Under the pieces are notes generated by a model. It was not told where the DNA came from. It made no database searches and saw only the letters and a list, made by a program, of their open reading frames with translations. Made by a program: the position numbers and the translations under genes. Shown piece after piece: positions 15,447 to 27,000 of a stretch of DNA of 36,464 nt (the first letter of the stretch is position 1; each line of letters begins with the position of its first letter). Origin of the DNA: Microbacteriaceae bacterium (lineage in GTDB: Bacteria > Actinomycetota > Actinomycetes > Actinomycetales > Microbacteriaceae). The stretch is taken from positions 1 to 36,464 of the forward strand of contig WQZN01000021.1 of assembly GCA_009780695.1 (NCBI GenBank), in the 5' to 3' direction.

Positions 15447-15866
15447 TCAGGCCGTGCCGCCCCAGCCGGAGACGTCGACGTCGGGTGCGCCCGGCATCGA
15501 CGCCTGCAGCACGATGCCGTTGCCGTCGGGGTCGTCGAAGGTGACGAAGCGGCCCCAGGGCGCGCTCTGGACAGGGCTCACGTCGACGCCCTTGGCGCCG
15601 AGCGCCGCCGCGTCGGCGTCGAGGTCGTCGGTCTCGAGAACGGTGCCCTTGAGCGAACCCGCGGGCATCGACGGGAACCAGTCGACGAGGGTGATCGCCG
15701 TGCGCGCGCCGGGCGGGGTGAGCATGACCCAGCGCATCTCGGGGGTGAACTGCTGGTCGGCGAGCACGGTGAAGCCGAGGACGTCGCGGTAGAACGCGAG
15801 CGAGCGGTCCTGGTCGGAGACGGGGATCGAGACGACTTGGAGATGGGTGATGGCCATGCGCCCCAT
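15447..15866 (-). CDS. VOC/glyoxalase-bleomycin resistance superfamily protein
   Basis: A 139-residue protein with the paired beta-alpha-beta-beta-beta modules of the vicinal oxygen chelate fold: THLQVVSIPVSDQDRSLAFYRDVLGFTVLADQQF in the first half and KGVDVSPVQSAPWGRFVTFDDPDGNGIVLQ in the second. The DPDGNGIVL signature is typical of glyoxalase-like members. The family covers isomerases, dioxygenases and antibiotic-binding proteins, so substrate cannot be assigned. An internal ATG at 15857 (MAITHLQ) is an equally good start. It lies 23 nt downstream of the pyridoxamine-oxidase-like gene on the same strand and is probably co-transcribed with it. Confidence 0.88.
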   Translation of the reverse strand: MGRMAITHLQVVSIPVSDQDRSLAFYRDVLGFTVLADQQFTPEMRWVMLTPPGARTAITLVDWFPSMPAGSLKGTVLETDDLDADAAALGAKGVDVSPVQSAPWGRFVTFDDPDGNGIVLQASMPGAPDVDVSGWGGTA

Positions 15867-15889
15867 TCAGCCGGTGCGGGTGGGCCGCG

Positions 15890-16417
15890 TCAAGAGAGCT
15901 CGGGGACGCGGTGATAGGCGAAGGCCTTGCTGGCCCGGATGCGGAACGCGACGGCGCCCTCGGCGATGAGCTGCGGGATGAAGGCTTCCCACTCGGGCCC
16001 GGCGACCGGCAGGTAGTGGTCGAGCATCGCCTGACGCAGCTCGGCCGCCCGCTCGTCGCCGAACGGCGTGATCTCGGCGTCGCCGTGGACGATGAGCTGT
16101 GTGCTCTCGTCGGGCAGCCACGTCGCGCTCACGGCGGGGTTGCGGCGCAGCTGCCGGGTGCGGACCGCATTGCCGCCGGAGGAGAACCAGAGCTCGCCGC
16201 GCAGCAGGTAACCGTCGACGGCACCGGCGACGGGGCGGCCGGCGGCCGAGACGCCGGCGACGGTGAGGAGCCGCATGCCCGACATCCTCGACACGAGCTC
16301 GCTCGCCGTCATGCGCACGTCTTCCGTGAAGATCTCGCGCAGGTGCGGCCCCGCGGCCGCGATGCTGCGGTCGAGCAGGGCTTGCAGAACGGCGATGTCG
16401 GCGGATGTCTCGAGCAC
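15890..16417 (-). CDS. Pyridoxamine 5'-phosphate oxidase-like flavin/F420-binding protein
   Basis: A 175-residue protein with a split-barrel flavin-binding fold: MRLLTVAGVSAAGRPVAGAVDG, GELWFSSGGNAVRTRQLRRNPAVSATW, and TQLIVHGDAEI are the barrel strands typical of general-stress or F420-dependent PNPOx-like proteins in actinobacteria. True PdxH residues are not evident, so vitamin B6 synthesis is unlikely. The GTG at 16417 (VLETSADIAVLQ) is preferred; the frame extends upstream to 16495, but would then run into the tRNA gene. It is divergent from tRNA-Arg and leads the VOC gene. Confidence 0.8.
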   Translation of the reverse strand: MLETSADIAVLQALLDRSIAAAGPHLREIFTEDVRMTASELVSRMSGMRLLTVAGVSAAGRPVAGAVDGYLLRGELWFSSGGNAVRTRQLRRNPAVSATWLPDESTQLIVHGDAEITPFGDERAAELRQAMLDHYLPVAGPEWEAFIPQLIAEGAVAFRIRASKAFAYHRVPELS

Positions 16418-16480
16418 GCTGCCAGTGAAGCACCGACCGCCGACATCGGGTGGGAGTGGTCCGATACGATTGACCCGCCG

Positions 16481-16552
16481 GCCTCTGTAGCTCAATGGAA
16501 GAGCAGTTCCGTCCTAAGGAAAGGGTTGGGGGTTCGAGTCCCTCCAGGGGCA
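16481..16552 (+). tRNA. tRNA-Arg (anticodon CCT)
   Basis: A 72-nt cloverleaf: acceptor GCCTCTG/CAGGGGC, D-stem GCTC/GAGC, anticodon loop GTCCTAA with CCT, T-loop TTCGAGT on a GGGGG/CCCTC stem, discriminator A. The first anticodon-stem pair is a G-A mismatch (27:43). Only CC of the CCA end is encoded (followed by T). It reads AGG codons, which are scarce in this DNA. A TACGAT at 16465-16470 is a likely -10. Confidence 0.93.
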
Positions 16553-16555
16553 CCT

Positions 16556-16572
16556 TGTTTACCGGGTAAACA
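16556..16572 (+). terminator. Terminator of tRNA-Arg
   Basis: TGTTTACC and GGTAAACA pair perfectly around a single G, 3 nt after the tRNA end. It is notably AT-rich compared with other hairpins here. Confidence 0.6.
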
Positions 16573-16597
16573 GAAGGCCCGTCTCTCCACGCCGCGC

Positions 16598-16640
16598 ATC
16601 GAGATAATGTCGATAAGTACCGCTGGTGGGTAATCTCGAT
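16598..16640 (+). promoter_or_regulatory. AT-rich inverted repeat upstream of lsr2
   Basis: ATCGAGAT (16598-16605) and ATCTCGAT (16633-16640) form an inverted repeat with a 27-bp spacer, within one of the most AT-rich intergenic stretches of the window. TACTTT (16672-16677) is the likely -10 of lsr2. Lsr2 itself binds AT-rich DNA, so autoregulation is plausible. Confidence 0.4.
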
Positions 16641-16696
16641 ATCGGCGGATACAGCAGTGCCCGCATACCCCTACTTTGATCAAGGGAAGCTCCGGG

Positions 16697-17068
16697 ATGA
16701 AGAAAGTCATCGAACAGCTCGTCGACGACCTGGACGGCGAACTGATCGCCGACGGCGCGGGCGAGACCGTCGCCTTCGCGCTCGACGGCAAGTCGTATGA
16801 GATCGACCTCAACAACGAGAACGCGGCGGCTTTCCGTGAGGTACTGCAGAAGTACATCTCGGCCGGGCGCCGGGCTTCCTCGGCGGTCGCATCGCCTCTG
16901 CGCCAGACGGTTCGCGCCTCGCGCGGCGCCGCGTCGAGCAGTGGCTCGCACTGGAGCGCCGGCTACGCCGTCGTGCGCGAGTGGGCGCAGGCGAACGGCG
17001 TCGAGGTGTCACCGCGCGGCCGCGTCGCCGACTCGGTCATGAAGGCCTACGAGGACGCGCACAAGTAA
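16697..17068 (+). CDS. lsr2: Lsr2 family nucleoid-associated xenogeneic silencer
   Basis: A 123-residue H-NS-like DNA-bridging protein. Seen: N-terminal oligomerisation domain with the family pattern LVDDLDGELIADGAGETVAFALDG and YEIDLNNENAAAFREVLQKYI (1-55), a flexible Ser/Arg/Ala linker (57-82), and the C-terminal DNA-binding domain YAVVREWAQANGVEVSPRGR with the AT-hook-like R107-G108-R109 that enters the minor groove of AT-rich DNA. Known: Lsr2 silences foreign AT-rich genes in actinobacteria. The ATG at 16697 has AAGGGAAG about 8 nt upstream; a TTG at 16676 would add 7 residues without family support. It ends in an exceptionally long perfect hairpin. Confidence 0.96.
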   Translation: MKKVIEQLVDDLDGELIADGAGETVAFALDGKSYEIDLNNENAAAFREVLQKYISAGRRASSAVASPLRQTVRASRGAASSSGSHWSAGYAVVREWAQANGVEVSPRGRVADSVMKAYEDAHK

Positions 17069-17081
17069 GACGTAGCTCTCA

Positions 17082-17138
17082 CGAAACCCGCGTGGGGCAT
17101 GCTCATGCACTGCATGAGCATGCCCCACGCGGGTTTCG
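17082..17138 (+). terminator. 57-nt perfect hairpin terminator of lsr2
   Basis: Bases 17082-17109 are exactly complementary to 17111-17138 around a single C. The right arm ends GGGTTTCG. A 28-bp uninterrupted stem is far longer than termination requires. Confidence 0.85.
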
Positions 17139-17155
17139 CGCATGTGCGCGGATGA

Positions 17156-17199
17156 CGGCGGCGGATGCCACGAGCCGGGGCCCGTGGCATCCGCCGCCG
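17156..17199 (-). terminator. Terminator of the pullulanase gene
   Basis: Perfect 17-bp arms (17156-17172 with 17183-17199) around a 10-nt loop, 9 nt beyond the pullulanase stop. Each arm carries the GGATGCC word or its complement. Confidence 0.8.
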
Positions 17200-17207
17200 C
17201 ATCACGC

Positions 17208-20549
<3,342 letters not shown>

Positions 20550-20586
20550 GACTCGACTCCTTCGTCTGATCGCATGACGCGAATTC

Positions 20587-20600
20587 TGGAAACGCTTCCA
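20587..20600. promoter_or_regulatory. LacI-family operator-like palindrome (proximal)
   Basis: TGGAAACGCTTCCA fits the TGGAARCGYTTCCA palindrome bound by LacI/CcpA-type sugar regulators, 38 bp upstream of the pullulanase start. No regulator gene is in the window. Confidence 0.65.
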
Positions 20601-20694
20601 TTCAAACCAGGTCAAATGCGCCGGCGCAAGTCGGATCGGGTCTGGGATTCGTGCATCGTGCAGCGCGGTCGTGGGTGGTTGGGCGATCGAAAAC

Positions 20695-20708
20695 AGCAAG
20701 CGTTTCCA
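20695..20708. promoter_or_regulatory. LacI-family operator-like palindrome (distal)
   Basis: AGCAAGCGTTTCCA matches 12 of 14 positions of TGGAAGCGTTTCCA and lies 108 bp from the proximal site, suitable for looping. It is also upstream of the divergent sedolisin gene. Confidence 0.5.
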
Positions 20709-20824
20709 GTCGGGTGGCGTGCCGACTCGAACCATCGGGGCGGCCCCGGGCGTTCCGCAGGTATTTGGAGGCGCGCGCCCTGTTCGAGGGTCGGATGTCG
20801 GAGGCTCCGGGTAGACACTTCGTC

Positions 20825-22417
20825 ATGACGAACATCACGCCCGAGAACCCGAATCCGAGCCCGACGGGGCGCGCTGCGCTTCCGGGCAGCGAGCGCGCGG
20901 CGGCGGCAGCGGTGCGTCCGGCCGCCACGCCGGCGCCGTCCGACGCGCAGATCGAGGCGACCGTCGTGCTCCGACGGCGCGAGCCGCTGCCGGAATCGGT
21001 CGTGCGCGGCGCCCCGCTGTCGCGCGACGAGTTCACCGCGCGCTACGGCGCGGACCCCGCCGACCTCGATGCCGTGACGGCGGCGCTGGCGGCGCACGGC
21101 GTCGCGGTGGCCTCGGCCGACCTCGGCAGCCGGCGCGTGCGCGTCGCCGGCACGCGTGCTGCGCTCGAGTCGGCCTTCGGTACGAGCCTCGAATGGGCCG
21201 AAAGCGCCGCGCCCGGCGGCGAGATGGTCGCGCACTGGCACCGCACGGGCGAGCTGTCGCTGCCCGCCGACCTCGACGGCGTCGTGACCGCCGTGCTCGG
21301 CCTCGACAGCCGGCCGCAGGCGCGGGCGAACTTCCGTTCCGCGACGCCCCACTCGGTGTCGACCAGCTATTCGCCGGTCGAGCTCGGCACGGCCTACCGG
21401 TTCCCGGCCGGCACCGACGGCAGCGGGCGCACGGTCGCGATCATCGAGCTCGGCGGCGGGTTCGAGGCATCCGACCTCGAGACCTACTTCAGCGGCATCG
21501 GGGTGACCTCGCCCCAGGTGACCGCCGTCGGCGTCGACGGCGCCGCTAATCAGCCGGGCGGCGACCCGAACGGAGCCGACGGAGAGGTCGCCCTCGACAT
21601 CGAGGTGATCGGCGCCCTCGCGCCGGGCGCGTCGATCGTCGTCTACTTCGCGCCGAACACCGATGCCGGGTTCGTGGACGCCGTGGCTCAGGCCGCCCAC
21701 GCGAGCCCCACCCCCGACGCCATCAGCATCAGCTGGGGTCAGAGCGAGGACCAGTGGACGGCTCAGGCGCGCCAGTCGATGGACGACGCGTTCAGCGATG
21801 CCGTCACCCTCGGCATCACGGTCACCGTGGCCGCCGGCGACGACGGCTCGAGCGACCGCCAGACCGACGGCAAGCCGCACGTCGACTTCCCGGCGGCGAG
21901 TCCGCACGCACTCGCCTGCGGCGGCACCCGGCTCGAGCTCGACGCTTCGGGGGCGATCACGGCCGAGACGGTCTGGAATGACGGCTCGGGCGGCGGCGCG
22001 ACGGGCGGCGGCGTGAGCGACACCTTCCCGCTTCCCGACTGGCAGGCTCCTGCCGATGTGCCGGATGCGGCGGGCGGCCGCTCGGGGCGCGGTGTGCCCG
22101 ACGTGGCGGCCGTGGCCGCCCCCGAGACCGGCTACAAGGTCCGGGTCGACGGTCAGGACACCGTGATCGGCGGCACGAGCGCGGTGGCGCCGCTGTGGGC
22201 CGCGCTCGTGGCGCGCCTGGTCGAGGCATCCGGCCAGCCCATGGGGCTCGCTCAGAAGCTGCTCTACACCGGGGCGCAGAAGGGCGTGGCGCCCACGGGG
22301 TTCCGTGACATCACCTCGGGCTCGAACGGCGTGTACACCGCGCAGCCCGGGTGGGACGCGTGCACGGGCCTCGGTTCGCCCGACGGCGAGGCGCTGCTCG
22401 TGCGCGTGAAGGGCTGA
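20825..22417 (+). CDS. Sedolisin/kumamolisin-type serine-carboxyl peptidase (S53) with propeptide
   Basis: A 530-residue acid-acting endopeptidase. The N-terminal pro-kumamolisin region (about 40-175; RGAPLSRDEFTARYGADPADLDAV) is followed by the S53 catalytic domain (about 185-530). Seen: E254 and D258 in DGEVALDIEV, oxyanion D339 in AAGDDGSSD, and S452 in GGTSAVAPLWAAL, matching the Glu-Asp-Asp-Ser set; the C-terminal DITSGSNG...GWDACTGLGSP block supplies the calcium site. There is no signal peptide, as in kumamolisins; the N-terminus is Pro/Ala-rich. ATG 20825 is chosen; ATG 20795 is in frame with a slightly better upstream purine tract. Divergent from the pullulanase, it may share its sugar-responsive control region. 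Confidence 0.93.
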   Translation: MTNITPENPNPSPTGRAALPGSERAAAAAVRPAATPAPSDAQIEATVVLRRREPLPESVVRGAPLSRDEFTARYGADPADLDAVTAALAAHGVAVASADLGSRRVRVAGTRAALESAFGTSLEWAESAAPGGEMVAHWHRTGELSLPADLDGVVTAVLGLDSRPQARANFRSATPHSVSTSYSPVELGTAYRFPAGTDGSGRTVAIIELGGGFEASDLETYFSGIGVTSPQVTAVGVDGAANQPGGDPNGADGEVALDIEVIGALAPGASIVVYFAPNTDAGFVDAVAQAAHASPTPDAISISWGQSEDQWTAQARQSMDDAFSDAVTLGITVTVAAGDDGSSDRQTDGKPHVDFPAASPHALACGGTRLELDASGAITAETVWNDGSGGGATGGGVSDTFPLPDWQAPADVPDAAGGRSGRGVPDVAAVAAPETGYKVRVDGQDTVIGGTSAVAPLWAALVARLVEASGQPMGLAQKLLYTGAQKGVAPTGFRDITSGSNGVYTAQPGWDACTGLGSPDGEALLVRVKG

Positions 22418-22420
22418 GGG

Positions 22421-23995
22421 CTAGCGGGGCGGCCAGCCCGCCTCGCGGAGGGCGGCACGCACCTCGTCGACCCCGCCGTACGGCACTCGCTCGCCCTTGA
22501 TGTTGCGGAAGTGCTCGTGGCCCGGGCCGAAGTAGAGGATCGTGTCGTCCTCCGTCGCGATCGCGATCGCGTGCCGCATCGCCTCCTCCGGCGCAGCGAT
22601 CTCGAGCACGGGGAAGCCGGGCTTCGTCTCGTCGGCGCGCTGCTGCGCGGCCTCGCGCAGCGTCTTCCGGATCGCGGCCGGGTCCTCCATGTTCGGGTGG
22701 TGGTCGGTGATGATCACGAGGTCGGAGTGATCGACGTTGGAGGCCGCCATGAACGGGCGCTTGAGCGCGTCGCGGTTGCCGGCTGCGCCGAAGATGCAGA
22801 TGAGGCGCCCGCCGGGCCTCATGACGGCGCGCACGGCGTCGAGGTTCTTCACCATCGAGTTCTCGCTGTGGCCGTAGTCGACCCAGAACATCGGGCCGCG
22901 GTCGCCCGAGATGAGCTCGGCGCGGCCGGGGACGTAGACGCGGATGCCGCCCCGCACGGCATCCTCGATCCGCTCATCGGCATAGCCGCCGACGGACAGC
23001 ATCGCGATCGCGAGTGCGGCGTTCGTCGCCATGTGCCGGCCGAGCACCGAGACGGAGGATGCGAGCGACCAGCCGTCGGCTGCGCGCGTCAGCGTGAAGG
23101 CGACGCCGTCGATCGTCTCGGCGGTCACCTCGACGACCCAGTCGCTGCTCGTGTCGCCTTCGCCCGACAGGGTCTGCACGGGGATGTCGGCGGTCTCCGC
23201 GATCGTGCGCCCCCATGCGGTGTCGAGGCTCACGACACCGGCGCGGGCGTGCGCGCTCGTGAGGAACGGCCGCTTCGCCTCGAAGTAGGTCGCCATGTCG
23301 CCGTAGTCGTCGAGGTGGTCGTGGGTGAGGTTCGTGAAGCCGGCGACGTCGAACAGCACCCCGTCGACGCGGTGGCGCTCGATCGCCTGCGCGCTCACCT
23401 CGATCACGGCGGCCTCGACGCCGCCCTCCGTCCAGCGGGCGATGAGCGAGTGCAGGTCGACGGTCTCGGGCGTGGTGAGACCGGAGGTCAGCCTCTGGCC
23501 GTCGACGTGCCGCTCGGCGGTCGACGAGAGCCCGGTGGGCACGCCCATCTGCGACAGGATCGCCTCGAGGATGTGGGCCATCGAGGTCTTGCCGTCGGTG
23601 CCCGTCACGCCGAAGAACCGGATCGGCGAGGCCGCCGTGTCGAACAGCCACGCGGCGATCGCGCCGAGGTCCGCGCGCAGCTCGTCGTGCACGACGACCG
23701 GCAGGCCCGTCGCCGCGGCGAGCTCGACGCCCGCCCCGTCGGTCAGGATCGCGACGGCGCCCGCCGCCTGGGCATCCGCGGCGAACGTCGCTCCGTGCCG
23801 CAGGCGGCCGGTCAGCGCGACGAACACGTCGCCCGGCTCGACGGTCGCCGAGTTGAGCGTGATGCCCGAGACGACCGCGTCCGGGTTCGAGCTGCCGATC
23901 GAGCGCTCGTCGCCGAACAGCTCGATCAGCTCGGCGAGCGCCTTCGCGGGGCGCCGGCGGGGTCGAACAGGCGGAGCGGGCTGCGTGAGCGACAT
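22421..23995 (-). CDS. murE: MurE-type UDP-MurNAc-tripeptide ligase with atypical specificity motif
   Basis: A 524-residue Mur ligase that adds the third (diamino) residue to UDP-MurNAc-L-Ala-D-Glu in peptidoglycan synthesis. Seen: ATP-binding GVTGTDGKTS (129-138, K136), LTTPETVDL substrate loop (173-181), carbamylated K241 in YFEAKRPF, the ligase block LGRHMATNAALAI, and IFGAAGNRDALKRPFM (401-416). The position that selects the amino acid, DNPR in diaminopimelate enzymes, reads DHHPN (431-435) before MEDP. Known: Microbacteriaceae make B-type peptidoglycan with residues other than meso-DAP at position 3, so the change may reflect that. It is not in a dcw cluster here. The start at 23995 is supported by a TAGGCT -10 at 7 nt. 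Confidence 0.9.
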   Translation of the reverse strand: MSLTQPAPPVRPRRRPAKALAELIELFGDERSIGSSNPDAVVSGITLNSATVEPGDVFVALTGRLRHGATFAADAQAAGAVAILTDGAGVELAAATGLPVVVHDELRADLGAIAAWLFDTAASPIRFFGVTGTDGKTSMAHILEAILSQMGVPTGLSSTAERHVDGQRLTSGLTTPETVDLHSLIARWTEGGVEAAVIEVSAQAIERHRVDGVLFDVAGFTNLTHDHLDDYGDMATYFEAKRPFLTSAHARAGVVSLDTAWGRTIAETADIPVQTLSGEGDTSSDWVVEVTAETIDGVAFTLTRAADGWSLASSVSVLGRHMATNAALAIAMLSVGGYADERIEDAVRGGIRVYVPGRAELISGDRGPMFWVDYGHSENSMVKNLDAVRAVMRPGGRLICIFGAAGNRDALKRPFMAASNVDHSDLVIITDHHPNMEDPAAIRKTLREAAQQRADETKPGFPVLEIAAPEEAMRHAIAIATEDDTILYFGPGHEHFRNIKGERVPYGGVDEVRAALREAGWPPR

Positions 23996-24002
23996 GCGAA
24001 CC

Positions 24003-24008
24003 AGCCTA
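24003..24008 (-). promoter_or_regulatory. -10 element of the leaderless murE promoter (TAGGCT)
   Basis: On the minus strand TAGGCT is followed by exactly 7 nt and the ATG at 23995. It lies back to back with the start region of the helicase-like gene. Confidence 0.55.
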
Positions 24009-24061
24009 AAGGCGCAAAATACGGCGCTGCTTCCGCGGATTTCCGGGGCGTTAACTCTAGG

Positions 24062-27000
24062 GTGGCTCGCGTGTGGGGCATCGAGAGGAAGAGCGCGCCG
24101 GACGGCGCCGCGACCGAATCGGCGTCTGACCACGCCTTGAACCCGCCGTCGCAGCAGCGTGCAACACCGCAGACGCTGTCGACGGGCGACCCGAGCGTGC
24201 AGGTCGGCAACGTCGCCGAGCACGCCTGGACGCAGTGGCGCGCGGCGCTCGGGCAGCTCGGCGGCCCCTCGCCGCTGCTGCACTTCCGTGACGAGCAGCG
24301 CACCCGCATCGACCTGAGCTCGACCCACCCGGGCGGCATGCCGACCTTCATCACGGGCGAGCGCACGCTGCTGTCGAGCCTCATCCGCGACGAGCTCGCG
24401 CTGCGCAACGCCCGCCTCGCGGCCGGGGCCATCACGAACAAGGGCGTCGAGCTGCGCAGCGGCCGCGGCATCGAGAGCGTCCACCTGGCCATCGGCCTCG
24501 CGGGCTGGCGCAACGGCGTCGAGGAGTTCCTCGCCCCCGTGCTGCTGCGCCCGCTCGCGATCCGCCGCTACGGCCGCGACTTCGAGCTGAAGCTGCGCGG
24601 CAAGCCGTTCCTCAACCCCGAGCTCGCCCGCGCGCTCGACGAGCAGTTCGGCATCCGTCTCGACGCCGACGAGCTCGTCGCCCTCTCGCTCTCCGGCGGT
24701 CTCTTCAAGCCGCAGCCCGTCATCGACCGCCTGCGCGCCGCGACGGCGCAGCTGCCGTGGTTCGCGGTGCAGCCGCGCCTCGTCGTCTCGAGCTTCGCCG
24801 ACGTCGCGGGCGGGATGTCGGCGGACGCCGCCCGCCTGCACCACCCCGTGCTCGATGCGCTCGCCGGCAACCAGGCGGCGCACCACCAGGTCGAGAGCGC
24901 CTACGCGCCCGCGCAGCACGACGGCCAGGACGCCCGGCCGCCGGCCGTCGACAACCTGCTGCTCGACGCCGACGAGGAGCAGGACGCGATCGTCGCCCAG
25001 ATCGCCGCCGGCAACTCGCTCATCGTGAAGACGCTGCCCGGCACGGGCGGCACGCAGACGATCGTCAACGCCCTGGGCGCGCTCATCTCGCGGAACAAGC
25101 GCGTGCTCGTGGCGAGCCCGCGCCGCTCGAGCCTCGACGGCATCCAGGCGCGGTTCGCGAACGTCGGCCTCGACGGGGCCGCGGTGCGGCCCGAGTCGCT
25201 GCGCCGCGACGTGATCGCGTCGATCGGGCGCAACGAGAAGGCCGCGCAGGCGAACGTGGCGGATGTCGACGATGCGCTCGTACGGCTGCGCAAGGTCCTG
25301 CTCGACTACCGCGACGCGCTCACCCGCACGCACCCGGCGCTCGGCGTCAGCGTGCTCGACGCGCTCGAGGAGCTCGCGAAGCTGCAGCTCGCCGAGAACC
25401 CGCCGTCGACCACGGCACGCCTCGACCTCGACTCGCTCGCTGCGATCGCACGCAGCCGCAAGGAGGCGGCGCAGACGCTCATCAAGGCCGCGCGCCTCGG
25501 CGAGTTCAAGTACGGGCCCGGCGACTCGCCCTGGTACGGCGCCCAGTTCGACAGCCCCGCCGACGGCGAGGCCGCGCATGAGCTGGCGAAGAAGCTGCAC
25601 TCGATCGAGCTGCCGCGCCTCATCGACCGCGCGCAGAAGCTCGTCGCAACGACGAAGCTGCGCCCCTTCGAGAACGTGGCCGAGCTCGGCGTCTATCTGC
25701 GCCTGCTCGCCGACCTGCGCGACACCCTCGACCGCTTCCAGCCGAGCGTCTTCGACCGCCCGCTGACCGAGCTCATCACCGCGGTGTCGGGCAGCCGCGA
25801 CACCGGCATGTCGGGCGGCGACCGCCGCCGCCTGCGCAAGCTCGCGTTCGAGTACGTGCGCCCCGGCGTGCACGTCACCGACATGCACGAGAGCCTGCTG
25901 AAGATCCAGCAGCAGCGCACCCTGTGGAACCGCTTCGCGGAGGCGGGCGCGCCCCCGGCCGTCCCCGTCGGCATCGCCGATGTGCAGGTCGCATACCAGC
26001 GCGTGGCATCCGACCTGGCGAGCCTCGACCGCCCGCTCGCGCGGGTCGGCACGCCGGCGTCCCTCACGATCCTGCCGCTCGGCCAGCTGACCTACCAGGT
26101 CGCGGGCCTCGCCGCCGAGAGCGAGGTGCTCGCCAACCTGCAAGAGCGCACCCAGCTCATCGCCCAGCTGCGCGAGGTCAACCTCGACCCGCTGCTCGCC
26201 GACCTCTCGAGCCGCCACGTCGACGAGAAGCAGATCGGCCCCGAGCTCGAGCTCGCCTGGTGGCAGTCGGTGCTCGAGCACCTGATGGCCGACGAGAGGG
26301 CGCTGCTCGGCGGCAACACGGGGGTGCTCGACCGCCTCGAGGCCGACTTCCGCCTCGTCGACGAGGCGCATGCCTCGGCGCAGGGCCGCGGCCTCGCCTG
26401 GCAGCTCGCAGAGGCGTGGCGCATCGGCGTCATCGACCACCCCGACGAGGCGAACGCCCTGAAGCAACTGCTGCGCGGCGACAAGACATCCCCGGCCGCG
26501 CTCGTCTCGGCCGCGCCGAGCCTCGCCCGGTCGCTCGCGCCGGTCTGGCTGGTCTCGCCCTACGAGGTCGGCAAGCTGCCCGACGTGCTCGACTTCGACG
26601 CGGTGTTCATCGTGGATGCCGGCGCCTGCGCCCTTCCCGAGAACATCGGCGTCATCCGCCGCGCTCGCCAGGTCGTCGCGTTCGGCGACCCGGTGACCCA
26701 GACGCCGGCCCCCTTCGAGACGGCCATCACCGACGAGCCCGCCACGGCCGCGAACGTCGACGTCGACGGGCTGCACGCGAGCTCGACCCTCGCGCGCCTC
26801 TCCGAACTGCTGCCGGTCTTCACGCTCACCCGCTCGTATCGTGCCGGCGGCGACGACCTCGCCGAGCTCGTCAACCGCCGCTTCTACGGTGGCAGGATCG
26901 AAGCCCTGCCGTGGGCCGGGACGTACCTCGGCCACGGCTCGCTCAACCTGCACGTCGTCAAGGAGGGCTTCGGCCTGCCCGACCCCGAGTCGGGTGCCGT

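Noticed and set aside
16481..16700. Integration site (attL) at tRNA-Arg
   Set aside because: No duplication of the tRNA 3' end, no integrase and no foreign gene block follow; the next gene is core lsr2.
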